Source of the DNA: an archaeon
Lineage (GTDB): Archaea; Nanobdellota; Nanobdellia; Woesearchaeales; JAHJEM01
Reading direction: 5' to 3'
Assembly: GCA_020057445.1 (NCBI GenBank)
Contig: JAGVFV010000155.1
Coordinates: 1-5,001 of the forward strand
DNA length: 5,001 bases
Each line of letters starts with the position of its first letter. Within the stretch, counting starts at the first letter, position 1. Positions 1 through 5,001 of this stretch are shown piece after piece. Both the position numbers and the translations under genes were made by a program. The notes under the pieces were generated by a model. That model was not told the DNA's origin. It did not search any database and worked only from the letters and a program-made list of their open reading frames with translations.

Positions 1-2272
1 CTTTCCCTTGCTTCAAGAATTCGTCTTCGGTAGGGACTGGCGCTTCGAGCCTGACTGTCGCCTCTCCCACGTCGTGCTTGCGCTGCTGTTCTTCCATCCA
101 GTAATAGACATCCTTGGGGTCATTGGTCGTGCGCGGCTCGAGCCATTGTCCGCCGGTCTCTGTCTGGACAAGGATCTTGTCCCCGTATTTCATCATGCAG
201 TACCTGCCGTTGCACGTGACGCTTGCGCCAAGGTTTGCGAAGGGATTGCTCCTGCTTTGCGGAGAGAGGTAATCTCTGATGACTGACGTGCAGTAGTCTG
301 CAGGTTGCCGATTCATCCTGTTGACCTGCTCTGCCATGTCCCTGATGAGGTTGATGAGTTTCGGGATGCCCATCAAATCTGAAGCAGCTCCGCAGATGGA
401 ATGCTGGAGCGAAGGTCCTCGTGCCCAGTGGCACGTGTACATGGCTGCTGACGTCGCAGTCGCCCAAGGATTAGAGAGGAATCCCTGCAGGAAGCTTGAC
501 ATGTCCTGGAAGACGCCGACAAAGGGAAGCGCGCGGGCGATGCCGCCATAGACGTATTTGCACTGCATCTGGCTCTGGATGGCATCGCACTGGCTGATGG
601 GAAATCCTGCAGCCACGTCTTGGCTGTAGCAGCGCAGCTGCTCGCACGTGATCTGGTTGAGGTTCTGCAGGTGGTAGACGACCGCAGGGATGCACGCCGT
701 TGCCCCTGCGATGGGAAGGCTCTTCCAGGGGTCGATGTAGGTGCGTGCGTCGACATTCATCGTCCGTTGTGAGACTTCGGATACCTGCCGATAGCCGGGA
801 ATCTTCTCATATAGCTTGTAGATATACTGCTGCCATTCCGCGCTGCAGGTCATGCTGTCGCACACGCGTTTTCCTACGGGATTGTCAAGTATCTGGTCTG
901 CCCCTTTTCCTATGTATTCTCCTGAAGTGTCCAGTGTCCGTGCGACAGGGTCTCCGACGACGCTTGAGAATGCTCCTGTCGAGGTCGCCTCGAGAAGGCC
1001 TGATGCCTCTTTTCCCTTGAGCGCAATGCCGCAGGCGAATTGGGCGGCAGCGGTGTAGGTGTAGTATTGCCTGATCATGTCAGACATCTTCTGGACCTTT
1101 CCTCTCAGCGCTTCCTGCTCTTCCTTTATTTGTTGTGCAGGCGCCTTGGTGTGGTGCGCTGTCATGGTGACGGTGAACCAGTCCTCTTCTTGCTGTGTGA
1201 TGGCATAACTTCCTTTCTTGTTCGTGATGAGGACAGAGCAGTTGTACCTGTAGGACGGTTCGTCTCCTGGGAAGTTGTTCCTGTTGAAGGTCGCTCCCAT
1301 GACAAATGTCTTTGCCTGGTTGTCTGCGATGAAGGAGAGTTGCGTTCGCGGGTCGAGGCGGATGCTCTCGCTTCCGATGAGGTAGCAGCCGCTTGTCTGC
1401 GCCTTGAGTATGGAAATGCCTGAGACTTTTGGTGAGAACCTTCCTTCGAAGACCACGTGCTTGTTGAAATCCTTGATGAGGTCGATGCTGAACTGCTGGC
1501 TGTCTTTCGGCACGCGGTGGGGATTTCCTGCATCGTCCATAATGTCCCAGGCGTTGATGCTTGTCACTGCGTCTGATTTCAGGACATTCACATTCGAAAA
1601 AGTCTGGCTGACTGAATTGTTTGCCGTGTCGAGGAAGAAGACTTTCACTTGCCCGTTTGCCGGACCTTCTGGCGCGACTCCTGATATAATGCATTTCCAG
1701 ATGCCTTCTTCACGTGTGCAGGATCCTCTTGTGTCTTTTGCGCCGCCGATGCCTGAGAAGTCTGCAATGGCATTCACTTCCCCGTTCCTTTCTGTGATGT
1801 TTGCCTGGATGATCATGGTGTCAAAGCTCTTGTAGAAGGTGTCTCCTGCAGAGGTGTGCATGAGTGCATTCTGGACGACCGGCGGGTCGTTGTCGCAGAA
1901 GAGAGTGGCGCTTCCGTAGAGCGCTCTTCCTTCCTTGTCTACTGACTGCAGTCCTCGCGGATTGGTGATGCTTGCTGTATATTCCTGCCCGTTCTGGCAG
2001 GTGATCCTCGGGCTTCCTGTGCATCGCGATCCGTCGCATGACGTGACGCGAAGGATGATGTTCAATCCTGGGAAGGTGTAGTAGACGCTTGTTTCCGATG
2101 CTTCGCTTCCGATATCAAAATACACAGTGTTGATGCCGTTCCTGATGAAGCAGCGCTCTCCTTGGCATGTCGGAGTCGTGATCCTGACCTGCGCTGATTC
2201 CGCTGATGAGAATGCCAGCGTGCAGAGAAATATGAAGATCGTAAATATGATGACAGTTCCTTTCACAACCAT
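1..2272 (-). CDS. Large secreted cysteine-rich protein, function unknown (3' end outside window)
   Basis: The frame is open for 757 codons from ATG at 2272 to the window edge with no stop, checked codon by codon. I do not recognise a named family. Residues 1-27 form a signal peptide: a Lys, a hydrophobic stretch rich in Ile/Phe/Leu, and a likely cleavage near AESA/Q (27/28). The mature part starts with beta-rich, Ig-like sequence (about 28-375), in which C185/C194 and C296/C345 could be internal disulfides. A charged, probably coiled-coil helix follows (about 376-402). The rest (about 405-700) is helical and Cys-rich. There are 23 Cys after the signal peptide, including five CX4C pairs (36/41, 79/84, 471/476, 543/548, 687/692). 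Moderately hydrophobic stretches near 519-535 and 578-600 are not clear membrane spans. N-glycosylation sequons occur at N158, N218 and N344. An extracellular or cell-surface role is inferred. The start could instead be GTG at 2266. It lies 47 bases after metG with its own promoter. Confidence 0.88.
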   Translation of the reverse strand, partial: MVVKGTVIIFTIFIFLCTLAFSSAESAQVRITTPTCQGERCFIRNGINTVYFDIGSEASETSVYYTFPGLNIILRVTSCDGSRCTGSPRITCQNGQEYTASITNPRGLQSVDKEGRALYGSATLFCDNDPPVVQNALMHTSAGDTFYKSFDTMIIQANITERNGEVNAIADFSGIGGAKDTRGSCTREEGIWKCIISGVAPEGPANGQVKVFFLDTANNSVSQTFSNVNVLKSDAVTSINAWDIMDDAGNPHRVPKDSQQFSIDLIKDFNKHVVFEGRFSPKVSGISILKAQTSGCYLIGSESIRLDPRTQLSFIADNQAKTFVMGATFNRNNFPGDEPSYRYNCSVLITNKKGSYAITQQEEDWFTVTMTAHHTKAPAQQIKEEQEALRGKVQKMSDMIRQYYTYTAAAQFACGIALKGKEASGLLEATSTGAFSSVVGDPVARTLDTSGEYIGKGADQILDNPVGKRVCDSMTCSAEWQQYIYKLYEKIPGYRQVSEVSQRTMNVDARTYIDPWKSLPIAGATACIPAVVYHLQNLNQITCEQLRCYSQDVAAGFPISQCDAIQSQMQCKYVYGGIARALPFVGVFQDMSSFLQGFLSNPWATATSAAMYTCHWARGPSLQHSICGAASDLMGIPKLINLIRDMAEQVNRMNRQPADYCTSVIRDYLSPQSRSNPFANLGASVTCNGRYCMMKYGDKILVQTETGGQWLEPRTTNDPKDVYYWMEEQQRKHDVGEATVRLEAPVPTEDEFLKQGK

Positions 2273-2273
2273 T

Positions 2274-2278
2274 CCCTC
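2274..2278 (-). promoter_or_regulatory. Ribosome binding site that bears on the start of the secreted protein gene
   Basis: On the minus strand GAGGG lies one base ahead of the ATG at 2272 but seven bases ahead of an in-frame GTG at 2266-2264. The spacing fits GTG initiation better, which would shorten the protein by two residues and leave the signal peptide intact. A second purine block, GGAG at 2286-2283, has a workable spacing of ten bases to the ATG. However, it lies at or before the transcript start expected from the TATA box. Confidence 0.5.
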
Positions 2279-2303
2279 TTTTCTCCATTCGTGAGGCTTG
2301 AGG

Positions 2304-2311
2304 TTTAAAAA
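2304..2311 (-). promoter_or_regulatory. TATA box for the secreted protein gene
   Basis: The minus strand reads TTTTTAAA, a good archaeal TATA box, centred near 2307. Transcription would start about 26 bases downstream, near 2281, giving a leader of roughly 9-17 bases that includes the GAGGG ribosome binding site. The box begins nine bases after the metG stop codon, so the secreted protein gene probably has its own promoter even though it follows metG on the same strand. The call rests on sequence and spacing only. Confidence 0.6.
2307..2311 (-). terminator. Possible oligo-T terminator of metG, overlapping the next TATA box
   Basis: A run of five T residues on the coding strand begins nine bases after the metG stop codon. 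Archaeal RNA polymerase often terminates at T-runs without a hairpin, and no hairpin is evident here. The same bases form the first half of the TTTTTAAA box of the next gene. Five T residues is short for a strong terminator, so readthrough is plausible. Confidence 0.3.
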
Positions 2312-2319
2312 GCTTGCGC

Positions 2320-4521
2320 CTACTTTACCCGTCCTTCCGCGCCCTTCTCAACGATGATCTCTTCTTTTTCCGTGCGTAGCAGCTTGTCGAGGAAATATGC
2401 TTTTCCGTCCTTGGCAGTGATCGAAAGCTTGGTAAATTCCTTGTAGCTTACGTGCTTGCTCGGATTAATTCCTTTATTATCGCTTCCGTAGAAGACAGGG
2501 CTTCCGTTCTCGCTTTCTTTCACCGTGAGCAGCCCGACAGTTTCTCCTGCTGCAAGGAGCATGCCCTCTGATTCGATCCCGCGAAGGACTGCGGGTTCAA
2601 GATTGGAGACGACGATGATCTTCTTGTGCAATAATTCTTCGACAGCGTAGTACGGACGGATGCCTGCGACGAGCGTCCGCGGCCTCTCTTCTCCGATGTC
2701 GATCTTGAGCACGTAGAGCTTGTCTGCCGAAGGATGCGGTTGCGCTTCGATGATTTCCGCGACGCGAAGGCCAAGTGTTTGAAATGCGTCGCTGTCGCCT
2801 TCAGTCCTGCCTTTCTGCGCATCTTCCTGCTTATCTCCTGCGCCCCGTTGTTCTTGCGTCCCTTTGTATCTTTCCTTGAGCTCTTGTATGCGGGAATCCT
2901 CTGCCTTTGCGAAGAGCAATGCCGGAGCGTTGATCGTCGTCGCTGTCGTCTTCCATCCTATCTCTGACCAATACTGTTGTGGAAGGTTGAGCTGCTTCCA
3001 GATGCTCTCCGCAGTCGTGGGAAGGAACGGCCAGAGGACGATGGAGAGGTCTCGCACGAGCGAAAAGAGGTTGGCAAGCACGTTCTTTGCCTTATCCGGG
3101 TCTTCCTTGATGAGCTTCCATGGCTCGTTGTCCTGGAAATACTTGTTCCCGATCCTCGAGAGGGCCATGACTTCATGGAGCGCTCTCTTGATCTCTACCT
3201 TTTCAAGGTGGTCCTCGATCCTCTTGATGGCGTCTTTCGTGTCGAGCTCTTCTTTCGTTAAGGGATATACTTTGCCGTCATAGAACCTGGTGATGAATGT
3301 TGTCGTGCGGTTGACGAGGTTGCCAAGGTTTGCGACAAGCTCGTTGTTGAGCTTGTCCTGGAAGTCCTTCCAGGAAAAGACAGTGTCAGAAGTTTCCGGC
3401 CTGTTGATGAGGAGGTAATAGCGCCAGACATCGGAAGGGATGCCTGTCTCGATGACGTCATCTCCAAAGACCCCGCTCCCTCGCGACTTGGAGAACTTCG
3501 CATCCTCATAGTTCAGATACTCCGTCGAGTTGATGTGGTGGAGCATGGTCCACTTCTCTTTTGTCCCGAGAAGCGTCGCCGGGAAGAGGATGGTGTGAAA
3601 GGGGATGTTGTCCTTTGCCATGAACTGGTAGAGCTTGACGTCTTTTCCTGTCCACCACTCTTTCCAGTCTTCTCTCGCTTTTGCAGTGATCGAGATGTAT
3701 CCGATCGGCGCGTCGAACCAGACGTAAAAGACCTTTTCCTTGTATTTCTCGAGAGGGATTTGCACTCCCCACTTGAGGTCACGGCTGATCGCCCGTGGTT
3801 TTAGCCCCTCTTTGAGCCATTTCTCCGTCGTCGTTATGGCATTGTCTGTCCAGAACCCGGCACTCTTCTGTTTTTCGACCCATCTGGTGAGGGCTGGCTG
3901 GAGCTTTTCAAGATCGAGGAAGAGATGTTCGCTCTCCCGGATTTCAGGCGTCTTTCCGCAGACCTTGCAATGCGGATCTAGAAGTTCGACAGCGTTCAAC
4001 AGGTGGCTGCACGAGTCGCATTGGTCTCCCCGCGCCCCCTTGGCATGGCAGTTCGGGCATTCTCCCTCGACAAACCTGTCTGCGAGGAACTTGCTGCAGG
4101 AGGAACAGAAGAGCTGTTCTACCGTCGCTTCCTTGATGCACTTGTTCTTGTAGAGCTTCTGGAAGATGTCCTGGACTATGCTTTCATGCTCAGGGGTGCT
4201 CGTCCTTCCAAAGATGTCGAAATTGATGTTGAACCAGTCGTAGATCCTCTTGTGGATGGCATAGTACTTGTCACAGAGCTCTTTTGGCATGATCCCTTCT
4301 TCGAGCGCCTTTGTCTCTGTCGCTGTGCCATGCTCGTCAGTGCCGCAGACGAATAAGGAGTCGCATCTCTTGAGCTTGCAGTAGCGCGAGAAGACATCTG
4401 CAGAGAGCACGCAGCCTATGATATTCCCGAGGTGCGGGACATTGTTCACATAGGGCAGTGCCGATGTGATGAGGATCTTCCCTTTCTTCCTTGTTGATTT
4501 CTTTGTTGCGAAGGTGACCAC
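2320..4521 (-). CDS. metG: Methionine--tRNA ligase with fused C-terminal tRNA-binding domain
   Basis: This cytoplasmic class I synthetase charges tRNA-Met with methionine using ATP and supplies both initiation and elongation. The 733-residue protein is complete. Visible parts are the HIGH-type motif HLGN (30-33) in PYVNNVPHLGN, the CGTDEHGT segment (59-66), and a connective-peptide region with four CXXC pairs (139/142, 155/158, 168/171, 185/188). The CXXC pairs form two zinc knuckles, as in archaeal and eukaryotic enzymes. Next come WFDAPIGY (268-275), the KMSKS-type motif KFSKS (342-346), and a helical anticodon-binding domain (about 385-540). A charged linker (about 545-577) leads to an EMAPII/Trbp111-like OB domain from 578 with the signature HPSADKLY (596-603) and a further conserved-looking tail. 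The start is GTG at 4521, directly preceded in frame by TAG, with no usable start before the catalytic core. All key motifs are intact. It is divergent from the gene at 4838. Confidence 0.97.
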   Translation of the reverse strand: MVTFATKKSTRKKGKILITSALPYVNNVPHLGNIIGCVLSADVFSRYCKLKRCDSLFVCGTDEHGTATETKALEEGIMPKELCDKYYAIHKRIYDWFNINFDIFGRTSTPEHESIVQDIFQKLYKNKCIKEATVEQLFCSSCSKFLADRFVEGECPNCHAKGARGDQCDSCSHLLNAVELLDPHCKVCGKTPEIRESEHLFLDLEKLQPALTRWVEKQKSAGFWTDNAITTTEKWLKEGLKPRAISRDLKWGVQIPLEKYKEKVFYVWFDAPIGYISITAKAREDWKEWWTGKDVKLYQFMAKDNIPFHTILFPATLLGTKEKWTMLHHINSTEYLNYEDAKFSKSRGSGVFGDDVIETGIPSDVWRYYLLINRPETSDTVFSWKDFQDKLNNELVANLGNLVNRTTTFITRFYDGKVYPLTKEELDTKDAIKRIEDHLEKVEIKRALHEVMALSRIGNKYFQDNEPWKLIKEDPDKAKNVLANLFSLVRDLSIVLWPFLPTTAESIWKQLNLPQQYWSEIGWKTTATTINAPALLFAKAEDSRIQELKERYKGTQEQRGAGDKQEDAQKGRTEGDSDAFQTLGLRVAEIIEAQPHPSADKLYVLKIDIGEERPRTLVAGIRPYYAVEELLHKKIIVVSNLEPAVLRGIESEGMLLAAGETVGLLTVKESENGSPVFYGSDNKGINPSKHVSYKEFTKLSITAKDGKAYFLDKLLRTEKEEIIVEKGAEGRVK

Positions 4522-4534
4522 CTATGGGAAGAAG

Positions 4535-4543
4535 ATTGTGTCG
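4535..4543 (-). promoter_or_regulatory. Possible operator half-site in the metG core promoter
   Basis: The minus strand reads CGACACAAT. The same nine bases occur on the plus strand at 4624-4632 inside the second palindrome, and eight of them at 4577-4584 inside the first. This copy lies between the metG TATA box and the expected transcript start, where a bound protein would block transcription. A regulatory role is inferred from position and sequence sharing only. Confidence 0.35.
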
Positions 4544-4547
4544 GTGG

Positions 4548-4555
4548 TTTTTAAA
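4548..4555 (-). promoter_or_regulatory. TATA box of metG; transcript nearly leaderless
   Basis: The minus strand reads TTTAAAAA. Counting about 26 bases from the box centre places the transcript start near 4525, only about four bases before the GTG start at 4521. This implies leaderless or nearly leaderless initiation, common in archaea. The AGGTGG that overlaps the start codon resembles a Shine-Dalgarno sequence but has no in-frame start downstream at a suitable distance. Confidence 0.65.
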
Positions 4556-4569
4556 CGTTATGGATTATT

Positions 4570-4614
4570 TAGTAAACGACACAAGTAACGCATAATATTT
4601 CTTGTCGTTTACTA
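4570..4614. repeat. Palindrome 1: 12-bp inverted repeat upstream of metG
   Basis: The arms TAGTAAACGACA (4570-4581) and TGTCGTTTACTA (4603-4614) are perfect reverse complements around a 21-base AT-rich interior. With a two-base bulge the stem extends to include AAG/CTT. The interior carries TAACGCAT at 4586-4593, which reappears in the opposite orientation in palindrome 2. It could be an operator for a dimeric regulator or a cruciform-forming element. It is unlikely to be a terminator, because it lies upstream of the flanking genes on both strands. Confidence 0.8.
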
Positions 4615-4618
4615 TTTT

Positions 4619-4657
4619 GTGAGCGACACAATTTAATGCGTTATTAATGTCGCTCAC
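4619..4657. repeat. Palindrome 2: diverged copy of palindrome 1
   Basis: The arms GTGAGCGACA (4619-4628) and TGTCGCTCAC (4648-4657) are perfect reverse complements around a 19-base interior. They match the palindrome 1 arms as GTRARCGACA, and the differences are paired on both sides, so symmetry was kept while the sequence changed. The interior has ATGCGTTA (4636-4643), the reverse complement of the TAACGCAT core of palindrome 1. The two units together form a larger imperfect inverted repeat centred near 4615. Confidence 0.8.
4641..4648 (+). promoter_or_regulatory. TATA-like box for the 30-codon reading frame
   Basis: TTATTAAT lies in the interior of palindrome 2. Its centre is about 27 bases before the ATG at 4672, which is the spacing of a leaderless archaeal promoter. 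If used, a protein bound to the palindrome arms would cover the box. The match to a TATA consensus is only moderate, and AT-rich DNA gives such matches by chance. Confidence 0.3.
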
Positions 4658-4671
4658 TAATTGACGGGAAA

Positions 4672-4764
4672 ATGGATGAAGGCAAAGACCTGCAAACTTT
4701 TTTGCAGGTGCTCAGCGTTTTTGATGCGCCTCTGGACGTGCAATTTGTTCTTACCATCCAATAG
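4672..4764 (+). CDS. Possible small protein of 30 residues
   Basis: An ATG opens a 30-codon frame that begins MDEGKDLQTF and is acidic at the N-terminus, then alternates hydrophobic residues (LQVLSVFDAPLDVQFVLTIQ). It ends in tandem in-frame stops, TAG TAA, followed by five T residues at 4768-4772 that could terminate transcription. A TATA-like box is placed for a leaderless message, and no convincing Shine-Dalgarno site precedes the ATG. I do not recognise the protein. It could be a genuine small protein, the remnant of a larger gene, or a chance frame. A perfect hairpin at 4688-4709 lies inside it and offers a competing RNA explanation. Confidence 0.3.
   Translation: MDEGKDLQTFLQVLSVFDAPLDVQFVLTIQ
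4688..4709. repeat. 9-bp perfect hairpin with 4-base loop
   Basis: ACCTGCAAA (4688-4696) pairs with TTTGCAGGT (4701-4709) across the loop CTTT. It lies in the divergent intergenic region and within the possible 30-codon frame. On the plus strand a T-run follows only after ten more bases (4718-4722). It may be a structured RNA element, but I cannot assign it to a known class. Confidence 0.7.
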
Positions 4765-4779
4765 TAATTTTTAACAATA

Positions 4780-4787
4780 TTTATAAA
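4780..4787 (+). promoter_or_regulatory. TATA box of the plus-strand gene
   Basis: TTTATAAA is a near-ideal archaeal TATA box. Transcription would start near 4810, giving a leader of about 28 bases that contains the strong ribosome binding site ahead of the ATG at 4838. Confidence 0.7.
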
Positions 4788-4825
4788 TGGATACTGCGTC
4801 CCCTTCCTTATACGTTCCCATCTTC

Positions 4826-4832
4826 AAGGAGG
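4826..4832 (+). promoter_or_regulatory. Strong Shine-Dalgarno site fixing the start at 4838
   Basis: AAGGAGG sits five bases before the ATG at 4838 and closely complements the usual 3' end of 16S rRNA. It decides the start of the plus-strand gene and contrasts with the apparently leaderless metG next to it. Confidence 0.85.
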
Positions 4833-4837
4833 ATAAG

Positions 4838-5001
4838 ATGAAACAACATAAAAATCCAGAATATCTCATCCGCAGTTCTCAGGCAGGATACATCAGCAGG
4901 AAGCTGCTCTTGGCGATCGCGGGTCTTGCCGTCGCAGGAGGCATCTACCTCAGCATCCCTGGCAAGAAGACCGCCGACCAGACCGCCGACGTCGTCACTT
5001 C
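4838..5001 (+). CDS. N-terminal part of a membrane-anchored or secreted protein, unknown function
   Basis: The frame starts at an ATG behind a strong ribosome binding site and runs off the right edge after 54 codons. Residues 1-21 are polar and basic (MKQHKNPEYLIRSSQAGYIS then RK). Residues 23-40 are hydrophobic (LLLAIAGLAVAGGIYLSI), and a polar, Thr/Ala/Asp-containing stretch follows. This fits an N-terminal membrane anchor with the positive side in the cytoplasm, or a signal peptide with a long n-region. No lipobox cysteine is seen. I do not recognise the family, and the diagnostic part lies outside the window. It is divergent from metG with its own TATA box. Confidence 0.8.
   Translation, partial: MKQHKNPEYLIRSSQAGYISRKLLLAIAGLAVAGGIYLSIPGKKTADQTADVVT

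Larger units (their letters stand above)
4522..4837. other. Divergent intergenic region between metG and the gene at 4838
   Basis: This 316-base stretch is AT-rich in its first half. From left to right it holds the metG core promoter, a nested palindrome at 4570-4657, a possible 30-codon gene at 4672-4764 containing a 9-bp hairpin, and the promoter and ribosome binding site of the plus-strand gene. No tRNA or rRNA was seen. The individual elements are listed separately. Confidence 0.9.

Noticed and set aside
1080..1694. A 204-codon minus-strand frame overlapping the secreted protein gene
   Set aside because: It is a different frame of the same strand within the continuous 757-codon frame. 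Its composition is rich in Arg, His and Ser, typical of a shadow frame, and it has no recognisable domain.
1404..1835. A 143-codon plus-strand frame
   Set aside because: It is antisense to the secreted protein gene, lacks a ribosome binding site, and has no recognisable motif.
3740..4153. A 137-codon plus-strand frame within metG
   Set aside because: It lies fully antisense to the catalytic and zinc-knuckle part of a well-conserved synthetase, so it is a shadow frame.
4516..4525. AGGTGG as the metG ribosome binding site
   Set aside because: It overlaps the only possible start codon, and the next in-frame candidate start lies inside the conserved catalytic motif.
4570..4657. CRISPR array
   Set aside because: There are only two diverged units, in opposite relative orientation, and no regular spacers or repeats of constant sequence.
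4570..4657. Archaeal replication origin with Orc1/Cdc6 recognition boxes
   Set aside because: The repeats do not resemble the known origin recognition box consensus, and no orc1/cdc6 gene is in the window.
4688..4722. Intrinsic terminator
   Set aside because: The T-run does not directly follow the stem, and no upstream plus-strand gene ends here apart from the unproven small frame, in whose middle the hairpin lies.
4665..4745. C/D box small RNA
   Set aside because: I looked for RUGAUGA and CUGA boxes in the right order and spacing on both strands and found only partial, misplaced matches.

Overview
The window looks like chromosomal DNA from an archaeon, most likely a DPANN-type lineage such as Woesearchaeota; this is inferred. 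The support is TATA-box promoters of archaeal type about 26 bases ahead of the expected transcript starts, one gene that appears to be leaderless, Shine-Dalgarno sites on other genes, an archaeal/eukaryotic-style methionyl-tRNA synthetase with two zinc knuckles, and large secreted cysteine-rich proteins of no obvious bacterial family. The genes have roughly balanced base composition. The intergenic DNA near 4545-4665 is clearly AT-richer.

Layout. (1) From the left edge to 2272, minus strand: one uninterrupted reading frame of at least 757 codons. It encodes a secreted, disulfide-rich protein whose 3' end lies outside the window. The frame has no stop inside the window, and I translated it by hand through every line. 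(2) 2273-2319: a 47-base gap that holds a T-run/TATA box and a ribosome binding site for gene 1. (3) 2320-4521, minus strand: complete metG (methionyl-tRNA synthetase, 733 aa) with its C-terminal tRNA-binding OB domain fused on. It starts with GTG and is probably translated from a nearly leaderless mRNA. (4) 4522-4837: a divergent intergenic region holding the metG promoter, a nested palindrome built from four copies of a 10-base half-site, a possible leaderless 30-codon gene, a strong hairpin, and the promoter and ribosome binding site of the next gene. (5) 4838 to the right edge, plus strand: the start of a small membrane-anchored or secreted protein of unknown function.

metG and the secreted-protein gene point the same way, but each appears to have its own promoter, so they need not form an operon. 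Apart from metG, no gene could be assigned a specific function. The most unusual part is the nested palindrome at 4570-4657. A 9-base match to it also sits inside the metG core promoter, which suggests an unrecognised DNA-binding protein or structural element acting on the divergent promoters.
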